Assembly: GCA_040902425.1 (NCBI GenBank)
Contig: JBBDXI010000041.1
Span: forward strand, 86,427-150,426
DNA: 64,000 nt
Direction of reading: 5' to 3'
Origin: JBBDXI01 sp040902425
GTDB taxonomy: Bacteria; Planctomycetota; Phycisphaerae; Phycisphaerales; UBA1924
Below the pieces are notes generated by a model, which saw nothing but the letters and a program-made list of their open reading frames with translations, did not search any database and was not told the DNA's origin. Each line of letters begins with the position of its first letter. Within the stretch, counting starts at the first letter, position 1. Made by a program: the position numbers and the translations under genes. This document shows positions 1 through 8,544 of this stretch, piece after piece.

Positions 1-2460
1 CTGGTCCGCCGGCTGCTCGGGCGTGCCCGTCGGCGTGGCGCTCAGCATCTGCTCGAGGCCCGGGGTCGGGAAGGCCGCGGCTGTCGGGTCGCCCGCCGGC
101 TCGGTCGCCGGCTCGGTCACGGGCGACTCCTCGGCGTCGTCCGGAACCGCCGGCAGCCACATCTGCTCGGGCTGCGCCTGCCCGGGCTGGGCCGGAGCCT
201 CGACGGGCTCGAGCGTCTCGACCGCGACGATGGGCGCGGGGGCGGCGCGGTTCTTGGCCGTCCGCATGGCGATCATCTCGCCGGGGTCCTGCTCGCCGGG
301 CACGTCGAAGGGGCGGGCGGTCCGCACGACGGGCGCCGCCGGGGCCGGCGTCAGGTCCGCCGCCTCGGCGGCCTCGATCGGGGGGAGCGACTCGGCGCTG
401 GAGTGCTTCGCCGAGATCTCGTTGAGCGTCTTCTGGAGCTCGCCGCTGATGATCTCATCCTGGATCGACTTCTGCGGCCAGTTGGCCTTCTCGTTCAGGA
501 TCGCCTCGCGCAGGGCGATCGCGTCGGGCTGGTTGTGGTTCATCCGCAGCGACTGGCGGATCTTGAAGAGCGCCTTGTCGTGATTCCCCTGGCGGGCCAG
601 CTCGGTCGCCTGGACCATGAGCTGCTGGGTGCGCTTCTCGCGGCTCCAGTACGCCAGGCCCTCGCGCGACCCGGTGCGGACCCGGTCCACGGTCGCCTCG
701 GCCCGGAGGCCCTGATCGACCAGGACCGACTCGCTCACGACCGTCGGCGTGATCATGAAGATGATCTCGTTGCGGTCGGTCGCGTCGTCGTGCCCGCGGA
801 AGGCGTAGCCCACGATCGGGATGTCGCCCAGGCCGGGAATCTGCCGGCGCGAGTTGGTCGTCGACTCGCGGAAGAGCCCGCCCAGCACGATGGTCTGCCC
901 GTCGCGGACCATCACGTTGGCCGCCAGCTCGTTGCTGATCTCGTCGGGGATCGTCACCGCGGCGCCGCCCGTGTTGGTGACGTTGCGGATCACCGCCTCC
1001 GACACCTTGGGCCGCAGGTCCATACGGATCATGCCGTCGCTGCTCACGAACGGACGCACCATCAGCTGCGTGCCCGTGTCGAGGAACTCCACCGTCTGCG
1101 TCGTGCTCGTGTCGGTCGCCGTCGTGCTCAGGTAGCCGACCTTCCGGCCGACGAGCACCCGGGCCGGCTGGCGGTTCAGGCACAGCACGTTGGGGCGCGA
1201 GAGGATCGTCGTGTCGGAGACCTGGTCGAGGATGCGGAGGAACGCGGCCACGTCGTTGGCCACGAGGCCCAGCTTCAGCGTGCCCGGGCCGGCGACGTTG
1301 CCGACGTTGGTCGAGAGGGCGCGGCCCTTGTCGTCGCCGGGGATCACCGCCGTCGGCGAGCCGCCCGTGCCCGTGCTCGTCCCGGTGCCCGTCCCGGTCC
1401 CCGTGCCCGTGCTGCTCCCGCCTGCGCCGCCGCCGTTGATCAGGGCGTCGGCGGCGCGGAGCGGCCCGCCCAGGCCCACGAAGTCGGTGAAGTTCAGGTC
1501 GCCGATGATGGAGAAGTCCACGCCGAAGGCGTTGGCCTCGTTCAGGCTCGTCTGCAGGATCGTCGCCTCGATCAGCACCTGCGCCGGCCGGGTGTCCATC
1601 TCCTTGAGGATCTTCTCGATCTCCGAGAGGTTCTCGGCGAAGTCGAAGACCACCAGCGTCGAGTCGTGGGCGAAGTCCTCCCCGCCGCTGGGGGCCTCGG
1701 TGCCGCCCGCGGCCATCGCGGGCTTGCCGTTGGTCTTGATCTGCCCGCGCTCGGAGAGCAGCGGCTTGACGAACTCCCCGGCGTCCACCGCCGCGAGGTA
1801 GTTCAGCTTCAGCACCTTCCACACCGGGGCCCGCTCGGCCTCCTGGAGGACCTTGATCTCGTCCAGCGTGTAGACGTAGATGAAGTTGCCCTTCTCGATG
1901 TAGCCGTAGCCGTTGACGTGCAGGATCGCGTCCAGGGCCTCGTAGAAGGTCACGCCGTACAGGTTCGCGGTCACCACCGCCGAGACGTTCTTGCTCGTGA
2001 TGATGTTCCGCTGCGCCTGGATGGAGAGCATCTGGAGGACGTTCGCCAGGTCCTCGTCGTTGACGTGCAGGTCCACCTGCAGGTGCTCATCGACCTTGAC
2101 CTTCCCGTCGCCGTCGGCGGCAGGGGGCTCGCCCTCCCCGGGCTGGGCGGCGGCCGGCGCGTCGGGCCTCGCCGGGACGGCGGGGGTCGAGACGGCCGGG
2201 GCCGCGGGCTGGTCGCCCGCCTTCCTGATGACCTTGCCGCCCGGGCCCGAGGGCTTGGAGGCGGGGCCGGAGGGCAACGGCGGCGCGAGGTTGGTCCCCG
2301 CGGGCTGCTGCTGGGCGACCAGCTTCGGGGGCGGGGGCCGGTTGGCCCCGCCGGAGTTCTGGCCCAGGGCCTCCGCGGTCCCGGCCATCACGAAGAGGGC
2401 CGCCGCCAGTGTGGTGAAGGCCCGGCCGGTGTGCTGAAGGTTGGTATGCCGCTCGCCCAT
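1..2460 (-). CDS. gspD: Secretin of a type II secretion / type IV pilus system (C-terminus cut by window edge)
   Basis: Outer-membrane secretin that forms the exit pore for secreted proteins or pili. The frame is open for 820 codons from an ATG at 2460, preceded by AAGGAG, and has no stop before the window edge. Residues 1-34 are a signal peptide ending in AEALGQ. A secretin N-domain begins near residue 128 (LANVLQML). The secretin core lies near 440-575 and carries the signature GLGDIPIVGYAF and ends at ITPTVV. A Gly-Thr repeat sits in the core near residues 350-364. The remaining 245 residues are an unusual TPR-like then Pro/Ala-rich tail. It is the last visible gene of the pseudopilin operon. 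It could equally be called PilQ-like; the secretin assignment itself is firm. Confidence 0.9.
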   Translation of the reverse strand, partial: MGERHTNLQHTGRAFTTLAAALFVMAGTAEALGQNSGGANRPPPPKLVAQQQPAGTNLAPPLPSGPASKPSGPGGKVIRKAGDQPAAPAVSTPAVPARPDAPAAAQPGEGEPPAADGDGKVKVDEHLQVDLHVNDEDLANVLQMLSIQAQRNIITSKNVSAVVTANLYGVTFYEALDAILHVNGYGYIEKGNFIYVYTLDEIKVLQEAERAPVWKVLKLNYLAAVDAGEFVKPLLSERGQIKTNGKPAMAAGGTEAPSGGEDFAHDSTLVVFDFAENLSEIEKILKEMDTRPAQVLIEATILQTSLNEANAFGVDFSIIGDLNFTDFVGLGGPLRAADALINGGGAGGSSTGTGTGTGTGTSTGTGGSPTAVIPGDDKGRALSTNVGNVAGPGTLKLGLVANDVAAFLRILDQVSDTTILSRPNVLCLNRQPARVLVGRKVGYLSTTATDTSTTQTVEFLDTGTQLMVRPFVSSDGMIRMDLRPKVSEAVIRNVTNTGGAAVTIPDEISNELAANVMVRDGQTIVLGGLFRESTTNSRRQIPGLGDIPIVGYAFRGHDDATDRNEIIFMITPTVVSESVLVDQGLRAEATVDRVRTGSREGLAYWSREKRTQQLMVQATELARQGNHDKALFKIRQSLRMNHNQPDAIALREAILNEKANWPQKSIQDEIISGELQKTLNEISAKHSSAESLPPIEAAEAADLTPAPAAPVVRTARPFDVPGEQDPGEMIAMRTAKNRAAPAPIVAVETLEPVEAPAQPGQAQPEQMWLPAVPDDAEESPVTEPATEPAGDPTAAAFPTPGLEQMLSATPTGTPEQPADQ

Positions 2461-2644
2461 GACTGCTCCTTGGATCCTGCCCGGAAAGAAGGGGCCGGCC
2501 GCTCGCGCCCGGGGCCCGGGCGCCGTGTCGCGGCGTCCCCCGTTTGTCGTCCGATCCAACGGGGGACTTTGGGCGAGTTGGTGGGGCGGGGCCGGTCTGC
2601 GCGGGCTGGTGAAGGAGCGCCGAAGTTGCGCTCGCGCGCCGGCG

Positions 2645-2836
2645 TTACCGGCCCCGCGGCGAGGGGCGCGGGCCGGGGTCCGCCTGGCGCTGGTCGGGCT
2701 CGGCGTAGGCCGTGCGCGGCACGCCGGTCACCAGCTTCAGGCGCGACCAGAACAGCAGGGCGAACCCCGCCATCAGAAGGCACAGCACGGCCATCGTCAG
2801 CCGTCGCCGCGTCGAGCATGTCTTGCCGCTGGTCAT
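2645..2836 (-). CDS. Small single-pass membrane protein in the secretion operon
   Basis: A 63-residue protein with a basic N-terminus, one membrane helix at about residues 14-30 (LTMAVLCLLMAGFALLFW) and a short charged tail. It lies 13 bases after the GspH-like gene and 184 bases before the secretin, all in the same direction, so it is probably co-transcribed. Size and topology would fit a small inner-membrane assembly factor, but I recognise no family. The 184 bases between its stop and the secretin hold no gene I can support. Confidence 0.55.
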   Translation of the reverse strand: MTSGKTCSTRRRLTMAVLCLLMAGFALLFWSRLKLVTGVPRTAYAEPDQRQADPGPRPSPRGR

Positions 2837-2849
2837 GGCTTGCCCCTGG

Positions 2850-3386
2850 TCACGGCCCGGAAACGCGGGTCACCGTCACCCGGCCCGTGTACGGCTCGAT
2901 GGTGACGTGGAAGACCGACCCCGAGCCGCTGATGACGACCGTGCCGCCGTTCCCGGGCGTGGTGCTGCCTGGGGCCACCACCGGGCCGCCCAGCTCGTCG
3001 AAAATCAGGTCCGTGCCCCCGCCGTCGAAGGTCGCCGAGACCAGGCGGGCGTCGTGGAACTTCCGCGAGTTGCTCAGCAGCACCGTGTAGATGGTGTCGG
3101 CCGCGGGGTTCAGCGTGCCCCCCCGCACCTCGACCACCGAGTAGCTGTTGGCGGCCACGTTGAACATGATGGCCCGGCCCTGCTGGCGGGCCAGGGCGTC
3201 GGACTGGGCGAAGTTCACGTCGGCCACGATGGTGCGGACCGCCGCCTGGATCCGCAGGACGTCGGTGCTCCCGATCGAGGGGACCACCAGAGCGCTGGCG
3301 ATGCCGAGCATCACGATGACGATCAGCATCTCGACCAGCGTGTAGCCGTGGAAACGCGGGGGCTGGGGACGCAGGGTCATCCGCAT
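2850..3386 (-). CDS. GspH/FimT-type minor pseudopilin
   Basis: Minor pseudopilin of 178 residues. The prepilin peptidase/N-methylation site is FHGYTLVEMLIVIVML near residue 13, with the conserved Glu at +5 and a hydrophobic helix; cleavage is expected before the aromatic-Thr-Leu-Val-Glu segment. The C-terminal half is a beta-rich GspH-like domain with glycine-rich loops. The ATG at 3386 has GGAG eight bases upstream; a second in-frame ATG follows two codons later. It lies between the coiled-coil protein and the small membrane protein, consistent with a place at the tip of a secretion pseudopilus. Confidence 0.85.
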   Translation of the reverse strand: MRMTLRPQPPRFHGYTLVEMLIVIVMLGIASALVVPSIGSTDVLRIQAAVRTIVADVNFAQSDALARQQGRAIMFNVAANSYSVVEVRGGTLNPAADTIYTVLLSNSRKFHDARLVSATFDGGGTDLIFDELGGPVVAPGSTTPGNGGTVVISGSGSVFHVTIEPYTGRVTVTRVSGP

Positions 3387-3404
3387 GCGGTGGCTCCGCC
3401 TCGC

Positions 3405-3824
3405 TTACTTGCCGGGGGCCGGGGGGGGCGCGGGCGCCGGCTCCGGGCGCGTCCGCAGCTCCGCGGGGAGCTTCACCGGCGGCATGTCGATCACGCGGAC
3501 CTCGATCCGGCCCGCCAGTCGGCTCTCGATCCGCTCCAGCCGCGAGTTCATGCTCCGCAGCTCCGAGATCATCTGCTTCCGCTGCTCCAGCGCGTTGGTC
3601 AGCCCGACCTCGATCGGCTGGTACTGCCGGGCCTCCGCGGGCGCAACCCCCGGCAGGCCGCTCCCCGCCCGCTCGGCCAGGCCGAGCGCGAGGAGGACGG
3701 CGATAGCGGTGAGGGCCGCGTTCTGATAGGCGCCGCGGGGGCGCCGGCCGGGGGAGAGGGGCGCGTTCATGCCCTCAGCATCGGCCACGGAGGGGCCCGG
3801 GGTAAGCAAGGTTCGAGAAGTCAT
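3405..3824 (-). CDS. Membrane-anchored coiled-coil protein of the secretion operon
   Basis: A 139-residue protein with one membrane helix around residues 36-52 (TAIAVLLALGLAERAG), a heptad-like coiled coil at about 75-105 (LEQRKQMISELRSMNSRLER) and a Pro-rich end. This bitopic layout recalls inner-membrane assembly proteins of secretion systems (GspM or PilO type), but there is no clear family match. The ATG at 3824 has GGAGG six bases upstream, a better site than the internal ATG 18 codons later. It sits between the second GspG-like gene and the GspH-like gene. Confidence 0.65.
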   Translation of the reverse strand: MTSRTLLTPGPSVADAEGMNAPLSPGRRPRGAYQNAALTAIAVLLALGLAERAGSGLPGVAPAEARQYQPIEVGLTNALEQRKQMISELRSMNSRLERIESRLAGRIEVRVIDMPPVKLPAELRTRPEPAPAPPPAPGK

Positions 3825-3870
3825 GCCCGGCCTCCAGCGGCGTGGGGGATTGGGGTAGGGAACGACCGGC

Positions 3871-4299
3871 TCAGGGCTGCGGGTAGGGCTGATCCTGGCC
3901 GTCGAACGAACCGGCCCAGAGGTTGCCGGTGGCCGGATCGAAGATCCAGCCGTGGGCGTTCTGGAAGCCCGGGTCGGGCGCGTTGGCCAGGGCGACCACC
4001 GTCGCCGCGGCCCCGCCGACCCACAGGTTCTTGGGCGGGAACTTCAGGTAGTCGCCGCCGGCCTGCACCAACTGGCCCCAGGTGCCGTTGCCGGCCTGGA
4101 TGCCGGGGTAGGTGCTGTTGTTGCGGACGTAGTAGACGCCGATGGCCTCGCGCAGCTTGACCAGCTGGTCCAGCGTCGCCATCGCCCTGGCCTCGGAGGT
4201 CGCGGTGTTGAACTGGGGCACCACGATCGCGGCGAGCACGCCGAGGATGATCACCACGATCAGGATCTCGACGAGCGTGAAGGCGGAACGGGTACGCAT
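3871..4299 (-). CDS. gspG: GspG-like major pseudopilin (second copy)
   Basis: Pseudopilin of 142 residues. The ATG at 4299 has AAGGAG eight bases upstream and places the cleavage/methylation site SAFTLVEILIVVIILGV right at the N-terminus, as expected. The globular part has the GspG-type pattern, with YPG and a C-terminal GWIFDPATGNLW stretch. It follows the first GspG-like gene by 102 bases and shares its N-terminal 30 residues almost exactly, while the globular domains differ. This suggests duplication and specialisation, one copy forming the main fibre and the other a minor subunit. Confidence 0.88.
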   Translation of the reverse strand: MRTRSAFTLVEILIVVIILGVLAAIVVPQFNTATSEARAMATLDQLVKLREAIGVYYVRNNSTYPGIQAGNGTWGQLVQAGGDYLKFPPKNLWVGGAAATVVALANAPDPGFQNAHGWIFDPATGNLWAGSFDGQDQPYPQP

Positions 4300-4401
4300 G
4301 CGGCGGGCTCCTTGGACAAACGGGCGCGGCCTGCCGCGCCCGTCTCTCGCTCGTAAAGCCCGGCGGGCCCGGTGAAGGGACCGCCGAGGAAGGTTCAACA
4401 G

Positions 4402-4848
4402 TTAGGGCACGTTCGGCGTGACGACGGCGTTAGCCTCGTCGAAGTAGCAGGCGCCCAGGGTGCCGGTGGCCTCGTCCCAGTGCCAGCCGAAGGTCGCCGC
4501 ACCGACGAGACCCGGGGTGATGGTCGTGGAACCGTTCACCGGGTTGGCCGGGGGGCTCTTGAGGTAGCCGTTGTCGATCAGGAGGCCCCAGCCCTTGCCG
4601 GCGTGGAGCGGGTTGGTGCTGTCGACCGAGAGGGCCGCGACCGTCGGGTAGCCGACGGCGGGGTTGCGGGCCTTGTAGAGCTCGAGCTGGTTCTGGACCG
4701 TGTCCATCTGCGTCAGGATGTTGCCGCCCTGGGCGTCCTGGGTCGCGTTGGTGAACTGGGGCACCACGATCGCGGCGAGGATGCCGAGGATGACGACGAC
4801 GATCAGAATTTCGACGAGCGTAAAGGCCTTGCTGACACGGTTGCGCAT
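4402..4848 (-). CDS. gspG: GspG-like major pseudopilin (first copy, operon head)
   Basis: Pseudopilin of 148 residues, first visible gene of the minus-strand secretion operon. The ATG at 4848 is preceded by AAGGAG. The prepilin site SKAFTLVEILIVVVILGI starts at residue 6 and the helix is followed by QLELYKARN, then a GspG-like globular domain with GYLKSPPANP and a Trp-rich C-terminus. Typical GspG proteins are 140-150 residues, so the length fits. Being promoter-proximal it is the likely main structural subunit. Confidence 0.9.
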   Translation of the reverse strand: MRNRVSKAFTLVEILIVVVILGILAAIVVPQFTNATQDAQGGNILTQMDTVQNQLELYKARNPAVGYPTVAALSVDSTNPLHAGKGWGLLIDNGYLKSPPANPVNGSTTITPGLVGAATFGWHWDEATGTLGACYFDEANAVVTPNVP

Positions 4849-5229
4849 GAGCTTCTCCTTGGTCAAATGGTCCTTCCAGACCGTGCTGTTCCGGCTCCCT
4901 GCCGGGCGGGCTGACTCCTGGGGGCAAGGCCACACTGGCCTGGCGGACCCAATACGCCCGGCCGCGCTGCCGCGCGATCAGGCGCTCCTCGCGCCCCCCC
5001 CCGCACGGCCCGGGCGCGATTCGGTCGCGGGGGCGGCGCTCACACAACCGACCGACGCGACACGGGAAGTGAGATCGGCCTTCGGCCGGCGCGTGTTGAC
5101 CCGCGCGGGGCGCGCGGGCGGCGGGGGGGGGTCAAGCTGTGCGGCTTATCCGAGCGAAGGCGCGGCGCGTCCGAGAAGGACGCCCCGGCGCAACGCGGCG
5201 GTGTGGAAATGGACCGCCTGTGAGGCGCG
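4849..5229. other. Intergenic stretch upstream of the pseudopilin operon
   Basis: 381 bases without a supportable gene. It must hold the promoter of the minus-strand secretion operon, but I see no convincing -35/-10 pair. It contains C- and G-homopolymer runs near 4996 and 5125. Confidence 0.5.
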
Positions 5230-5257
5230 AAAAAACCGGGGCGAGAACGCCCCGGTT
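5230..5257 (-). terminator. Rho-independent terminator after the HEAT-repeat gene
   Basis: Perfect 10-bp stem (5234-5243 with 5248-5257, AACCGGGGCG arm) and AGAA loop. Read on the minus strand the stem is followed by a run of T (the A run 5230-5235 on the plus strand). It lies 35 bases past the stop codon at 5292, and it separates that gene from the secretion operon. Confidence 0.9.
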
Positions 5258-5291
5258 CGTGCGGGTCAGCCTGTCAGGGGGCGGTAACGCC

Positions 5292-7526
5292 TCAGCCCTG
5301 CGTGCCCAGGATCAGCGGCACCAGGTTGGCGTTCGGCAGCTTCAGCGAGCCGACCAGGGCCGCGGCCGCCGTCGCCTCCTGGTCCTTGCCCTTCACCGCC
5401 AGCTCCATCGCCCGCTCGACCTGGCGCGGCTCGAGCAGGTTGCCGTACCGCTTGGCCGAGTCGGCGACCTTGGCCAGGAGCGCGATCCGCTCCTCGTCGG
5501 CGGCGTTCAGGGCCGCATCCATCAGGGCCACCTGGGCCCGCTTCTGCTCGATGCGGGAGAGGACCTCGGCCACCTCCAGGCGGGTCTGGCCCTGGGTGTC
5601 GGTGAGCGCCGAGATCAGCGGCAGGCAGGCCTCGCCCACGTCGAACACGCGGTTGCCCGCCAGGGCCAGGTCGCGGAGCACGGCCAGCGAGCGCGTCGCG
5701 TACTCGCGGGCCTCCTCGGCGCTGACCGGCCCGCCCGTGGCGTTGTCCACCAGCTGCATCACCGCCGCGGTGATCTGCCCCTCGTTCAGCCCGCGCGCGC
5801 GGATGGCCACCAGCGGGTCGCGTTCGAAGCGCCGGGCGAGGTCGATCGCGGGCTGCCCCTCGACCAGCGAGAGCACCGGCGTCGCCGCCAGCTTCGGGCT
5901 CATGCGGACGTCATCCAGCAGGATCTGCGTCCGGTCGCCGCTGAGGCTGGAGACGATCAGGTCGATCCCCGGCGCCTCGGCGATCCCCTGCTGCGCATCG
6001 CCGAGCTGCATCGCCACCGGCAGGACGGTGTACCCGCCCTTCTCCAGGATCTTCCGCAGCGAGTCGCCCAGCTCCTTGTCGCCGGAGACCACCACCGCGT
6101 AGCGGGCCGAGGCGTCGCGGATGGCGCTGGCCAGCAGCGGCACCACCCGCTCGGACCCGCCGAAGTTCGCCGTCGGCTGCGCCTTGCCCAGGGCCAGGGC
6201 CGCCTCGTACTGCACCCGCCGGTTGGGGTAGCGCAGCGAGTCCAGCAGCGGGCGCTGCTCGCCCTCGCCGGCCCACAGCGCCCCGCCCCCCGCCGTCTGC
6301 TCGATGGCCGCGATCGCCCGCCGGGCCAGCGGCGTGTGCTTGTCGTTCAGGGCGCGGGCGAGCACCGCCTGGCTGGGTCCCGCGCCCGCGGCCACGGCGA
6401 AGTACATGGCGTCGCGCTTGCCGGCCGGGTACGCCGGGTTCTGGTAGCTCTGGGGCGTCTCGATCTCGCGCCGGAAGTTCGACGCCAGCCACAGCGACAG
6501 GGCCGTGCCGTTGCCCTGGGGGCGGAGGGCGAGGGACTTCTCCGCCATCCGCATCGACATCGCCTCGTGGAAGACCTCGGTGCGGACGGCCGTCATGTGC
6601 AGACCGATCTGCGGCGTGAACGCCCAGAGCAGCTGGTGCTCCTCCCCGGGGAAGCTCGTCAGCTCCGGCTTGTGGGCGTAGTAGCTCTCCCCCAGCCACT
6701 CGTAGAGGGCCGCGGGCTCGGCGGGCATGCCGGAAGCGCCGATCCGCGTCAGGGCCCGCTCGCACGAGGCCTTCACGTTCGGGGCGCTGGTCTTCATCAG
6801 CAGGTCGTGCAGGAAGGGCACCGACGTGCGGTAGCGGATCAGGCCGAGGATGTCCGCCACGGTCTCCTGGCTCGCCGGGTCCAGCGCGTGCAGCGCCGTG
6901 CACAGCGGCATCACCGCCTGCTGACCCAGCGAGATCAGCACGCCCTGCGCCTGCGCCTGCATCTCGATGTCCGCACGGTTCAGCAGGGCCTCCAGCAGCT
7001 GCGGCACGGCGTACTCGCCCGCGGCCACGAGGCGCTCGTGCCCCTCGATCCGCGCCCGCTGCATGCCCTTCAGCAGCCGCAGGTTCCGCTTGATCTCGTC
7101 GGCGTTCCGCACGCGGTCGAGCTTGCCCCGCTCGTAGAGCTTCAGCATCGCCCCCGCCACCGGCTCCAGCTCCGGCGAGCGCATCGCCCGGCCGATCGTG
7201 TCCTGGAACCGCGTCAGCTCGCCGGACCCCTCCACCAGGTCCACGAAGTGCGTCGGCTTGAGGTTCTTCGCCAGCAACTGGCGGCCGAGGCCCGCGGCCA
7301 CATCGCTGCGGTTGATCCTGATGAAGTGGATGAAGTCGCGCAGCGCCTCGGCGGAGGCCTTGAACTCCGGGTCGTTCTTGTCCCACCGGTCGGCCGCGGC
7401 GGCCTGGGCGCCGTTGACCTGGGCGCCGGGCTGCCCCGCGTTCTGGGCCAGTGCCGCGCCAGCGAGACCGAGGATGGCCATGCCCGCCAGGGCCCGGAGC
7501 GTGGTAGTAGAGAGGTTGGTGCGCAC
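5292..7526 (-). CDS. Exported HEAT-repeat protein with an embedded receiver-like fold
   Basis: About 744 residues. A signal peptide (TLRALAGMAILGLAGAALAQ) puts it outside the cytoplasm. Several alpha-helical HEAT-like repeats fill the rest (for example AVPQLLEALLNRADIEMQAQ). At about residues 480-600 the pattern changes to an alternating beta-alpha segment starting YAVVVSGDKELGDSLRKILE, which looks like a receiver domain whose phospho-acceptor Asp is replaced (DLIVSSLS). AGGAG lies directly against an ATG at 7532 but six bases before the GTG at 7526, so I prefer GTG. A strong terminator follows. Its role is unknown; HEAT repeats usually bind proteins. Confidence 0.75.
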   Translation of the reverse strand: MRTNLSTTTLRALAGMAILGLAGAALAQNAGQPGAQVNGAQAAAADRWDKNDPEFKASAEALRDFIHFIRINRSDVAAGLGRQLLAKNLKPTHFVDLVEGSGELTRFQDTIGRAMRSPELEPVAGAMLKLYERGKLDRVRNADEIKRNLRLLKGMQRARIEGHERLVAAGEYAVPQLLEALLNRADIEMQAQAQGVLISLGQQAVMPLCTALHALDPASQETVADILGLIRYRTSVPFLHDLLMKTSAPNVKASCERALTRIGASGMPAEPAALYEWLGESYYAHKPELTSFPGEEHQLLWAFTPQIGLHMTAVRTEVFHEAMSMRMAEKSLALRPQGNGTALSLWLASNFRREIETPQSYQNPAYPAGKRDAMYFAVAAGAGPSQAVLARALNDKHTPLARRAIAAIEQTAGGGALWAGEGEQRPLLDSLRYPNRRVQYEAALALGKAQPTANFGGSERVVPLLASAIRDASARYAVVVSGDKELGDSLRKILEKGGYTVLPVAMQLGDAQQGIAEAPGIDLIVSSLSGDRTQILLDDVRMSPKLAATPVLSLVEGQPAIDLARRFERDPLVAIRARGLNEGQITAAVMQLVDNATGGPVSAEEAREYATRSLAVLRDLALAGNRVFDVGEACLPLISALTDTQGQTRLEVAEVLSRIEQKRAQVALMDAALNAADEERIALLAKVADSAKRYGNLLEPRQVERAMELAVKGKDQEATAAAALVGSLKLPNANLVPLILGTQG

Positions 7527-7532
7527 GATCAT

Positions 7533-7900
7533 CTCCTGACGTGGGTGGTGGCCCGTCCGGGGGCTGGGGGCGTCGGTTCCCTCCGGGGCCGGTCCGATAC
7601 GCCCCTTGGGGGCGTACGGATGCCCGCCGGTCCGGGCCGGGGGGCAGGGGTCCACTGTACCGGTCCGGGCCCGAGGCTGTCAATGTTCCCGGGGCCGCCA
7701 ACGGACCCGAAGAAGCGGCCCCGGCGGCCGGGAGAAGGACCGGGCCCCATCCCGCCGCGCCCGCCCGTCCCGGGCCGCGCGGGGCCCCGTCCCAGAACAC
7801 GAGTTCCCCCGCAATCCCCTCTTCACCGTCAAGACCGGTCCGATTTGCGCCGATCCACAGGCCGGATTGACGGTTCGGACCACCTTGGCGAGGTGAAGTT
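7533..7900. other. Divergent intergenic region with a perfect palindrome
   Basis: 368 bases between two divergently transcribed genes, so it should carry both promoters. A perfect 8-bp hairpin lies at 7598-7616 (TACGCCCC, loop TTG, GGGGCGTA) with no T-run on either side. That makes it more likely an operator or mRNA structure than a terminator. G/C-rich otherwise; no open frame here is supported by codon pattern. Confidence 0.45.
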
Positions 7901-8488
7901 ATGCCTGTTGAGAAGGATGTTCTGACAACCGGCGAGGTGGCCAAGATCTGCAACGTGGCCCCCCGGACCGTCTCGAAGTGGTTCGACTCGGGCTCCCTGC
8001 GGGGGTACAGGATCCCCGGGTCCAAGGACCGCCGGATCCCGGTGAGCGAGCTGATCAAGTTCATGCGTGCCCACGGCATCCCCATGGATGGCATCAACAC
8101 GGGCCGGACCCGGGTGCTGATCGTCGACGACGAGGGCGAGGTGACCGCGACGCTCCAGAAGGTCCTGGGCGAGCAGACCAGCTACGAGGTGAAGGTCTCG
8201 GCCAGCGCCTTCGAGGCCGGGATGGAGTGCGAGCGCTTCCGCCCGCACGTGGTCCTGCTCGACATCCACCTGGGCGAGAGCGGCACCGGCGATGCCCGGG
8301 CGGTGGCGAAGCTCATCCGCGAGAACGACAACCTGCAGATGACGCGGGTGGTCGCCATGAGCGGGAAGCTGACCGACGGGCAGGCCATGGGCCTGAAGAG
8401 CCTGGGCTTCGACAGCTTCCTGAAGAAGCCGTTCCAGGTCCGGCAGGTGGTCGAGGCCATCGAGGCGGCGACGAACCTGGTGCATTAG
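7901..8488 (+). CDS. DNA-binding response regulator: MerR/excisionase-type HTH plus receiver
   Basis: A 195-residue regulator. Residues 8-55 form a helix-turn-helix of the excisionase/MerR type (LTTGEVAKICNVAPRTVSKW) that recognises DNA. Residues 70-190 are a receiver domain (TRVLIVDDEGEV) with the phospho-acceptor in VVLLDIHLGE, and conserved Ser and Lys in VVAMSG and FLKKPF. The HTH-first order is the reverse of the usual receiver-output order. GAGGTGAAG precedes the ATG. No partner kinase is adjacent. It ends right at the left arm of an inverted repeat. Confidence 0.88.
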   Translation: MPVEKDVLTTGEVAKICNVAPRTVSKWFDSGSLRGYRIPGSKDRRIPVSELIKFMRAHGIPMDGINTGRTRVLIVDDEGEVTATLQKVLGEQTSYEVKVSASAFEAGMECERFRPHVVLLDIHLGESGTGDARAVAKLIRENDNLQMTRVVAMSGKLTDGQAMGLKSLGFDSFLKKPFQVRQVVEAIEAATNLVH

Positions 8489-8523
8489 GAAGAGACGAAG
8501 AGAGCAGAGACGAAGAGACGAAG
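8488..8523 (+). repeat. Left arm of inverted purine-rich repeat flanking the S23-like gene
   Basis: Degenerate repeats of GAAGAGACGAAGAGA beginning at the last base of the preceding stop codon. The arm matches, in inverted orientation and with one change over about 15 bases, the repeat at 8933-8966. Confidence 0.7.
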
Positions 8524-8544
8524 TGCAACGCGGCCGCGCCGGGA

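Noticed and set aside
1369..1420. GGGCAC-type tandem repeats as an intergenic satellite
   Set aside because: They encode the Gly-Thr stretch inside the secretin, in frame; part of the gene.
403..3090. Long open frame on the plus strand opposite the secretin
   Set aside because: Composition is dominated by His/Arg/Gly/Val strings typical of the antisense of GC-rich genes, and it has no domain; the minus-strand secretin explains the region.
5911..8100. 729-codon open frame covering the HEAT gene start and intergenic DNA
   Set aside because: Low-complexity shadow in another frame of the same strand; no ribosome site and no conserved motif.
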